A stretch of DNA of 49,814 bases from Nostoc commune NIES-4072 (GTDB lineage: Bacteria > Cyanobacteriota > Cyanobacteriia > Cyanobacteriales > Nostocaceae): positions 566,941 through 616,754 of the forward strand of contig NZ_BDUD01000001.1 in NCBI RefSeq assembly GCF_003113895.1. The letters run 5' to 3'. Below the pieces are notes generated by a model, which saw only the letters and a program-made list of their open reading frames with translations, had not been told where the DNA came from and did not search any database. Below are positions 43,673 through 49,814 of the stretch, in pieces. The translations under genes and the position numbers were made by a program. How positions within the stretch are numbered: the first letter of the stretch is position 1; each line of letters opens with the position of its first letter.

Positions 43673-43945
43673 CTAAGATACTTTCGGTTGATGCCACAGT
43701 GCCAGCTTCAACTCAAAGCAGTAGCAATCGCCACCGCTAATTTGTGGCTCATGGTCAGCTAGCCAATCATAAATTTGTGCAGCTCGTGCTAATGCCACCT
43801 GCTCACTGCGATAAAGACGAGGGCTAGGGCAAAAGGCTTGACCATTGATGTGTACAGCTGCAATCTGCCAATAGTCGCTGCCTTCTCCCTCTGGCATCAC
43901 TTCTAAAAACCCGCTATTTTTTGGCTCGATTATTCCTATGTTCAT
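43673..43945 (-). CDS. Small hypothetical protein
   Basis: A 90-residue protein: MNIGIIEPKNSGFLEVMPEGEGSDYWQIAAVHINGQAFCPSPRLYRSEQVALARAAQIYDWLADHE. It is probably an alpha/beta fold and is not recognised. Good amino-acid composition supports a real gene. No membrane segment. Confidence 0.6.
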   Translation of the reverse strand: MNIGIIEPKNSGFLEVMPEGEGSDYWQIAAVHINGQAFCPSPRLYRSEQVALARAAQIYDWLADHEPQISGGDCYCFELKLALWHQPKVS

Positions 43946-44315
43946 CTCAGAATAAAAATTTACGTGGTTTCACGGCAAGAAGCGAAATTATTTGGCTTAA
44001 TACCTTGTGTTACTTGGTTGAGCCAGCCCACAGGCATTGTTTTGTTAAGGAATCTTATTGCCAGGAGCGGCAACAGTAGGATTAATCGGTCGAGGATTAG
44101 CGAACTCTTTTAACAGCTAAATGCACTAAATGTTTGCTAATAAGTCCCAAAGTGAAGATGGCTTAATTTAATGAAACAAACATCACTCTGAGGTTGTGGA
44201 TTGCATTACTCCAAAAGGATGTTTGAAAACTGGCATGGTCAAAATTCAGGATGAGTTCTGTATAACTGGCGTCTGAATAAATGGCTTTAATACCCCCTAA
44301 ACATTGAAAATTTAG
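43946..44315. other. Spacer before the decarboxylase remnant
   Basis: No gene is supported. A minus-strand frame at 44163-44369 runs across the joint with the decarboxylase remnant and is not counted. Confidence 0.4.
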
Positions 44316-44963
44316 CGGTCTATTCCCTCGCAGTTTAAATCTTCGACCACAGGAGGAGGAGTAATTCAAGACTCAGCCAGTAGTGCTTCTTTAGTAGCTT
44401 TGATAGCAGCCAGAGAACAGTTAAAAGCAGATATTAATCAACTGGTTGTGTATACTTCTACGCAAGCACACTCTTCAATTGAGAAAGCTGCCAGAGTAGC
44501 GGGAATTAAGCCAGAAAATTTTCATTTAATTGAGGTTGATGCTGATTATAGAATGTGTCCAGAATTACTACAACAGCAAATTGTTAGAGATATTCAATCT
44601 GGGTTAATCCCTTTTTATATTGCTGCTACTGTGGGGACAACCTCATCTCATGCCATAGATCCATTAACAGAAATAGGTGCGATCGCTCAAGTACATAACA
44701 TTTGGCTCCATGTTGATGGCGCAATGAGTGGTACAGCAGCTATATGTCCTGAGTATCAGTGGATTCATCAAGGATTAGAACTAGCAGACAGCTATTGCTT
44801 TAATCCTCATAAATGGATGCTAACTAATTTTGATTGTACCTGTTTTTATGTCAAAGATCGAGCTAAACTAATTCATGCACTATCTATCATGCCTGAATTT
44901 CTCAAAAATCAAGCTAGCACCTCTGGTAAAGTTATAAATAAAGCTATCTATTCCACCCAATAG
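44316..44963 (+). pseudogene. Group II PLP-dependent decarboxylase remnant
   Basis: The central 215 codons of an aromatic-L-amino-acid-type decarboxylase. Homology starts near IPSQFKSSTTGGGVIQDSASSASLVALIAAREQ and includes IAATVGTTSSHAIDPL, WLHVDGAMSGTA (Asp that binds the PLP ring) and CFNPHKWMLTNFDCTCFYV (PLP lysine). It ends FLKNQASTSGKVIN, then diverges. The N-terminal 100-plus and C-terminal 150-plus residues are missing. The upstream frame is closed by TAG at 44313-44315, and TTG 44400 would cut into the core, so it is a relic. Confidence 0.85.
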
Positions 44964-45050
44964 AGGAGATGGGTATGAAGTTATTTTTGAAGATTACCAA
45001 CTGAGTAAATCTAAGCAACCAAATCGTCTGAAGCAAGAGCATTTTATCCG

Positions 45051-45596
45051 ATGGGATACGATCAACGCAGCTTACCGCCTTTGTGGATTGGGGTAGCGAT
45101 CGCCTTATATGCCTTTATTGCCATAGGTGTTGCTGAAGGCGGATTAGGCGTTCTTCTGACTTGAAAATACTCCTTCGATGAGTATCTATATAGATCCGTC
45201 TCACATCACATTTTCATTCATGGTGATGAAATTTTTTCATTGGGACTGCCCTCTATAGTGTCTACATATAACTTGACTCCAGCCACCGTTACCCTGCTGT
45301 TTGTGAGTCAAATTAGCGGCTACATTCTAGCAGCATTCACCAGCAGTCTGGTGAGTAACCGTCTGGGGTTAGCGCGAAGGTTAATACCTCAACGATTACC
45401 AGATGCTCTCGTTCCTGCGGCTGTTAGTTTCGCCACCAGCATCGCTAGTTTTGGAGCAGCGCTCATACCAACTGGAGCAGGCTGGATTGCAAGTTGGGCA
45501 GGTTTAGAAATTATTCCAATGTTGATGATGCCATTGGCGATCGTCATGGTGGGGTTACATTGCTGGCTACTGCAACATTCGGCAAGAGGCAAGTAA
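45051..45596 (+). pseudogene. MFS transporter remnant with insertion and large internal deletion
   Basis: N-terminal piece 45051-45164: MGYDQRSLPPLWIGVAIALYAFIAIGVAEGGLGVLL, first membrane helix, then TGA. About 88 bp of foreign sequence follows. Second piece 45249-45388: PSIVSTYNLTPATVTLLFVSQISGYILAAFTSSLVSNRLGLAR, helix 2. It then jumps straight to a C-terminal piece, PDALVPAAVSFATSIASFGAALIPTGAGWIASWAGLEIIPMLMMPLAIVMVGLH, the last helices. About 200 residues are missing. It cannot make a transporter. Confidence 0.8.
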
Positions 45597-46113
45597 GATA
45601 TTCATGCAGGGAGTGGCATTTATAGTTTAGGCACAGGCCAAAAAAAAAGATACCAGCTGTCAAAACAATTTATAAATAATCTCTGAAAACACGCTCTAGT
45701 CTTATTAATCTAATTTGAACGAAAAATCGTCATTCTAGGTACTTGAAAATTTCGAGCGCCAATAAAAAACTGCAATGAACATGATGACCTCAGTCATTGT
45801 GCTACCCGTTCTCATTTTCGGGTTACGGAGAAAACATTGGCTTTAGCACTGTTAGCGAACTTTTATAAATATTGCGTGTCGTCTGCGAAAAACTTATGAG
45901 ATAGAGCTGAAAACTCAACAGACATTACCCTGTCAAATTATCAGACAGAATTTTTTATAAACTTTTGTAAACAATTGCCTGCTTCTGCATAAAAGTTGTG
46001 TGCCCAATGTAAGTTATACAGATACTTGCTTGACGAGCATTAATTGAAGTTTACTTGATCTGGCATTGTGGTAACAATTGTAAGATTTTCGGTGTTATTT
46101 AATAACAAAACTC
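45597..46113. other. Spacer upstream of the dihaem peroxidase gene
   Basis: AT-rich, no gene and no strong repeat. It presumably holds the promoter of the next gene; I cannot pick a reliable -10/-35 pair. Confidence 0.5.
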
Positions 46114-48285
46114 ATGGGAATTATACCAATAATAAGCTTAGTAACCTTTATTACTAGCTTATCAATTTACTTCCTACTGACCTCAAGAGGTCGAATTTTG
46201 CTCAAATCTTTGATGACAAAAATAAACTGCCAATGGTGGAGACTTAGCTTTGGCAAGCTTAACCAACTAGGAACAAGATTTTCAAAGACTATAGCAATTG
46301 GTGTGATTGTTATGGTAGCAGTAATAGCTGGAAATAGTGTATCCGCGCAGGTTACGGGGTCGCCTCCAGTTTCGCTCAAGAGCGTATCGGTTCCAGAACC
46401 TGATAATCTTGGAGACTTTGTAAAAAACAAAGCAGCTGCAATCAAGTTAGGAAAGACTCTTTTTTGGGATATACAAGTTGGCAGCGACGGAGTGACTTCC
46501 TGTGCTACTTGTCACTTCCATGCTGGAGCCGACAATAGATCCATAAATCAGATTTCTCCGGGGCTTTTGCGGGTTAACGCTGATCGTACAGAGAATCCAG
46601 ATATAATTTTTAATACAGGTGGTGCGCCAAACTACCAGCTAAGGAAAGAGGATTTTCCCTTTCACAAGCTGTCAAATCCAAATGATTCTACGACTGTGGT
46701 ATCTGACAGTAACGATGTTAGCTCCTCTCAAGGAGTCGCAAATACAAAATTTGTTGGTGTTATACCTGGTAGCTCAAGAGACCTAGAAACAAGTGAGCCA
46801 GATCCAGTGTTTAAAGTGGCAGGTATCAATGTGCGCCGCGTCCAGCCGCGTAATACGCCAACTGTAATTAATGCAGCATTCAACTTCCGCAACTTCTGGG
46901 ATGGAAGGGCACAAGATATCTTTAATGGGGTGAATCCCTTCGGTTTAAGAGACCCTAACGCCTCTGTAGTGAAAGCAGAAAACCCAAATCAGCTTAAATT
47001 TGTCAAAGTCAGCCTGAATAATGCGTCTTTGGCTTCCCAGGCAGTCGGCCCGCCACTCAGTTCCTTCGAGTCGTCTGCTGATGGTCGCACTTTTCAAGAA
47101 ATTGGTGGTAAGTTTGGTCCAATTGACCTCAGCAAATTTATATTTGTCAACAACTCGCTGGGTCCACTGGAAAATATTCTGTCAATCGGGGGTACAAAGC
47201 TCCCCAGAGTCCTGGGGCAAAAGTTGTCTGGACTCACACCACTAGGCAAACAGATTGTGCATCCACAAGATAGCGTTTTAGGTGCAGACAGTAACTCGCC
47301 TCAACCCGGACTTAAGGATAAAACCTACGAGCAGCTGATTCAAGATGCCTTTAAGCCAGAGTGGTGGAACTCTAATCAACTCATCCAAGTTGATGCTGAA
47401 GGTAAACGAACTTTTGTTAACCAACCAGATAACTCTTCCCAAACCAATGAGTACAGGCTGTTGGATTATAACTTCTCGCTATTCTTTGGGCTTGCAGTTC
47501 AGTTGTACGAGTCTACACTCATTGCCAACGATACGCCCTACGATCGCTTCTTAGAAGGAAATACCACTGCCCTCACCGTCCAGCAGCAACGAGGCAAACA
47601 ACTATTCGAGGGTAAAGCTGCCTGCATCTTCTGCCATAGTGGGTTGGAACTCACCAGCGCCTCGGTTAGCAACGTCAAAAATCAAAGACTTAGAGCCACC
47701 ACCAGCACTCCCAGAAATGTCTCAGACAGAGGTTTCTTCAACATCGGTGTTAGACCCACCCTAGAAGATATCAGTCTTGGTGGTAAAGACCCATTTGGTA
47801 ATCCGCTTTCGGAGTCGGGGGTAGCTGCTTTGGGGAAATTCCCACTACTTTTTGGTTCAAGCCCCAATATTACAGTTAGTTCCAATGACACAGTAGTTGC
47901 AGACGGACAGTTTAAGGTTCCTGCACTACGCAATATAGAACTCACAGCTCCTTACTTCCACAATGGTGGCTATTTGACTTTGCCACAAGTGGTAGACTTC
48001 TATAATCGTGGTGGAGATTTCCGCCAGGACGGGGTTCTCCGCCCATTGGGATTAAGCGAAACTGAAAAAGAGGACTTGGTAGCTTTCCTAAAAGGACTCA
48101 CTGATGAGCGAGTTGTCTCTGAGAAAGCGCCCTTTGACCACCCGCAGCTGTTCGTTCCTAATGGACATCTAGGTAACTCTATGTTTGTTGCCAATGATGG
48201 TACTGGCAAAGCTGCTGATAACCTACTAGAAATTCCTGCTGTAGGTAAGAATGGTGGTAACGGTACTCCAAATTTCCTGAACTAA
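46114..48285 (+). CDS. Dihaem cytochrome c peroxidase/MauG-like protein
   Basis: A 723-residue exported protein with two haem c sites: CATCH (Cys130, Cys133, His134) and CIFCH (Cys504, Cys507, His508). TPTVINAAFNFRNFWDGRA and FKVPALRNIELTAPYFHNGGYLTLPQVVDFYNRGGD are family hallmarks of bacterial cytochrome c peroxidases and MauG. A signal sequence ends NSVSA-Q near residue 79. The 33 residues before MTKINCQWW add a second hydrophobic stretch, so the true start may be ATG 46213. At over 700 residues it is about twice the length of classic CcpA, because of a long insert between the haems. It probably works in the periplasm on peroxide or as an oxidase; the electron donor is unknown. Confidence 0.9.
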   Translation: MGIIPIISLVTFITSLSIYFLLTSRGRILLKSLMTKINCQWWRLSFGKLNQLGTRFSKTIAIGVIVMVAVIAGNSVSAQVTGSPPVSLKSVSVPEPDNLGDFVKNKAAAIKLGKTLFWDIQVGSDGVTSCATCHFHAGADNRSINQISPGLLRVNADRTENPDIIFNTGGAPNYQLRKEDFPFHKLSNPNDSTTVVSDSNDVSSSQGVANTKFVGVIPGSSRDLETSEPDPVFKVAGINVRRVQPRNTPTVINAAFNFRNFWDGRAQDIFNGVNPFGLRDPNASVVKAENPNQLKFVKVSLNNASLASQAVGPPLSSFESSADGRTFQEIGGKFGPIDLSKFIFVNNSLGPLENILSIGGTKLPRVLGQKLSGLTPLGKQIVHPQDSVLGADSNSPQPGLKDKTYEQLIQDAFKPEWWNSNQLIQVDAEGKRTFVNQPDNSSQTNEYRLLDYNFSLFFGLAVQLYESTLIANDTPYDRFLEGNTTALTVQQQRGKQLFEGKAACIFCHSGLELTSASVSNVKNQRLRATTSTPRNVSDRGFFNIGVRPTLEDISLGGKDPFGNPLSESGVAALGKFPLLFGSSPNITVSSNDTVVADGQFKVPALRNIELTAPYFHNGGYLTLPQVVDFYNRGGDFRQDGVLRPLGLSETEKEDLVAFLKGLTDERVVSEKAPFDHPQLFVPNGHLGNSMFVANDGTGKAADNLLEIPAVGKNGGNGTPNFLN

Positions 48286-48692
48286 CTAGCCATTTGAGTT
48301 CGTTGCTCAGGTATCAAAGCAGGGGGAGATAAGCGAAAAAATTTACTTCCTTGTCCCCCTGATCTTTGCATACTTATACCAATTCAATTAATGATTGCAA
48401 CACATCCTTGGGTAAAGACGCGATGAATCGCGTCTCTACAAATGGTCTATTTGTCGCATTCTTTTTTTAAATTGGTATTACACACTGACGCTAATTTACT
48501 AAGCTGTTCCACAAATAAAATTGCATAATTATGGCGGGTAAGATGCCCACCCCACAAGAGTTATATAAATTTTAGATATGCAAATTAGATGTAGTTTAGC
48601 TTATCAGAAATTGAAGCAGCTTTAATATCATGTCCGCCAACTTGAGCAAGTTTTTTCTCTGCTTGTATGAAACCACCCTGGAAGAGCGGGGA
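48286..48692. other. Repeat-rich spacer between convergent genes
   Basis: Holds a CAGGGGGA..TCCCCCTG hairpin (about 48320-48361) that may end the peroxidase transcript, a MITE-like element (48374-48480), a GGCGGGTAAGATGCCCACC spacer repeat (about 48532-48550) and a third copy of the ATGAAACCACCCTG end (48667-48680). Confidence 0.6.
48374..48480. repeat. MITE-like element with TACCAATT ends
   Basis: TTATACCAATT at 48374-48384 faces AATTGGTATTA at 48470-48480. The centre holds GACGCGATGAATCGCGTC (48418-48435), the same palindrome as that read in frame inside pbpC at 16053-16075. About 107 bp, non-coding. Confidence 0.65.
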
Positions 48693-48754
48693 GGGGGCTA
48701 TGATCTACTTTATATGATTGGGAAACGCTATAAAAATGTAAATATTAAACCAAA

Positions 48755-49693
48755 TTAAATATTATCTGTTGCTTCAATCAAAGCACTACTGATTCCTGGT
48801 TCACTCATCGAATGTCCGGCATCAGGAACCACTATAAATTCGGCTTCCGGCCAAGCGCGATGTAATTCCCAAGCTGATATCATTGGACAAACTACATCAT
48901 AGCGTCCCTGAACAATTACAGCCGGAATATGGCGGATACGGTCTACATTTAAAAGTAATTGATCTTCTGTTTCAAAAAATCCCTTATTCATAAAGTAATG
49001 GCATTCAATACGTGCGAAAGCTGAAGCAAATTCATTCTCGCCAAACTTTTCCATGAGTTCTGGATCTAAGAAAAGTCTACTTGTACTACCTTCCCAAATT
49101 GACCAAGCACGCGCTGCTGTTAATTGAATTTCTAAATCTGGATTGGTCAAGCGTTTGTAATATGCTGCGATTAAATCATCACGTTCATCTATGGGAATTG
49201 GTTTGAGATATTCTTCCCAAGCATCAGGAAAAATATAGCTAGCACCCTCTTGGTAAAACCAGCGCAACTCTTTTTGCCTCAGCATGAAGATACCACGCAG
49301 AATTAATCCCGTGCAGCGAGAGGGATGGGTTTGACTGTAGGCTAATGATAAAGTACTACCCCAACTTCCACCGAAGACCACCCACTTTTCTATACCTAAA
49401 TGTTGGCGCAGTTTTTCGATATCACTGACTAAATCCCAAGTGGTGTTTTCTCGTAATTCTGCATGAGGCGTACTTTGACCACAACCGCGCTGGTCAAACA
49501 TGACTAACCGCCATTTTTCTGGGTGGAAATATTGCCGATAAAAAGCTGGACATGCACCACCAGGGCCTCCATGCAGCAAAACGATGGGTTGACCTTGGGG
49601 GTTGCCTGATTCTTCAAAATGAATGATATGAAGGTCAGAAACCTGTAAATTACCTTCTAAGTAAGGCTCGATCGCTGGGTAAAGTTCTCGCAT
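48755..49693 (-). CDS. pip: Proline iminopeptidase
   Basis: A 312-residue alpha/beta-hydrolase that removes N-terminal proline from peptides (family S33). I start it at ATG 49693 (MRELYPAIEPYLEGNLQVSDLHIIHFEESGN), the typical family start; ATG 49774 adds 27 residues unlike the family. Oxyanion region LLHGGPGGACP, DQRGCGQSTPHAELRENTTWDLVSDIEKLR, nucleophile elbow GGSWGSTLSL (Ser), acid in GRYDVVCP (Asp) and GHSMSEPGI (His) are all present. Cytosolic. Confidence 0.93.
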   Translation of the reverse strand: MRELYPAIEPYLEGNLQVSDLHIIHFEESGNPQGQPIVLLHGGPGGACPAFYRQYFHPEKWRLVMFDQRGCGQSTPHAELRENTTWDLVSDIEKLRQHLGIEKWVVFGGSWGSTLSLAYSQTHPSRCTGLILRGIFMLRQKELRWFYQEGASYIFPDAWEEYLKPIPIDERDDLIAAYYKRLTNPDLEIQLTAARAWSIWEGSTSRLFLDPELMEKFGENEFASAFARIECHYFMNKGFFETEDQLLLNVDRIRHIPAVIVQGRYDVVCPMISAWELHRAWPEAEFIVVPDAGHSMSEPGISSALIEATDNI

Positions 49694-49814
49694 TTTGGAT
49701 ATTTTATCAGCAATGTAGTCATAGCGATCGCGCCAGCCCTGAGTTGTTAGATCGTTGGCACGATCATATATCACAAATATATTGAATGGGCTTTATGTAA
49801 ATTCTTGGGGGTTA

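Noticed and set aside
44163..44369. 68-codon minus-strand frame
   Set aside because: It overlaps the start of the decarboxylase remnant on the other strand and matches nothing I know.
49694..49774. 27-residue N-terminal extension of proline iminopeptidase
   Set aside because: Unlike the family start; MRELYPAIEP at 49693 fits the known N-terminus.

Overview
The window looks like chromosome of a filamentous, heterocyst-type cyanobacterium (Nostoc/Anabaena group). Signs seen directly are abundant HIP1 octamers (GCGATCGC), heptameric short tandem repeats, many dispersed palindromic repeats, an nblA phycobilisome-degradation gene, and AAA-like/WD40 proteins. The genus is an inference; no rRNA, tRNA or CRISPR array was recognised.

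Layout. 1-555: two small inverted-repeat (MITE-like) elements. 556-5355: two tandem genes with AAA-like (STAND-type) ATPase domains, the second carrying 14 WD40 repeats; each is broken by one in-frame stop codon. 5386-6594: cobalamin gene cbiET/cobL. 6878-8339: small conserved genes, a 5'-truncated gene and a HicB/HicA toxin-antitoxin pair. 8359-16901: a large alpha-2-macroglobulin lipoprotein divergent from penicillin-binding protein 1C, a known pairing. 17085-19245: a sensor histidine kinase downstream of a small Coq4-like protein. 19502-24015: NmrA-like reductase, red-chlorophyll-catabolite-reductase-like protein, a nitrilase-fold protein lacking two catalytic residues, and an aldehyde dehydrogenase. 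24035-25436: a TnpB-only IS200/IS605 element with intact catalytic residues, abutting a PIN toxin gene that has lost its 5' end. 25783-26753: an antitoxin, a small gene broken by a 24-bp repeat insertion, and an aroA fragment. 26863-30173: a calycin-like protein, hisS, a PD-(D/E)XK protein and nblA.

30552-37909 is a sulfonate utilisation cluster, all on the minus strand: ssuA, ssuC, ssuB, ssuD, a beta-carbonic-anhydrase-like gene and ssuE. Uptake (SsuABC) delivers alkanesulfonates; SsuE supplies FMNH2 to SsuD, which releases sulfite. The cluster is split between ssuA and ssuC by fused IS4-like and TnpB remnants. A shared promoter-like motif lies upstream of ssuA, of ssuC and of an LLM-like gene remnant near 38.7 kb.

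38-46 kb is decaying accessory DNA: a non-autonomous IS605-like element, a beta-helix repeat protein, a 1.3-kb gene-free stretch with a MITE and a 71-bp tandem duplication, an SDR, small hypotheticals, a PLP-decarboxylase remnant and a scrambled MFS transporter. 46114-48285 encodes a dihaem cytochrome c peroxidase/MauG-like protein, and the window closes with proline iminopeptidase.

The main themes are (1) dispersed palindromic repeats that have entered coding sequences in frame, (2) two neighbouring AAA-like genes each silenced by a single nonsense codon, and (3) mobile-element scars that broke a toxin gene and a sulfur operon. All identifications come from reading the sequence; no database search was run.
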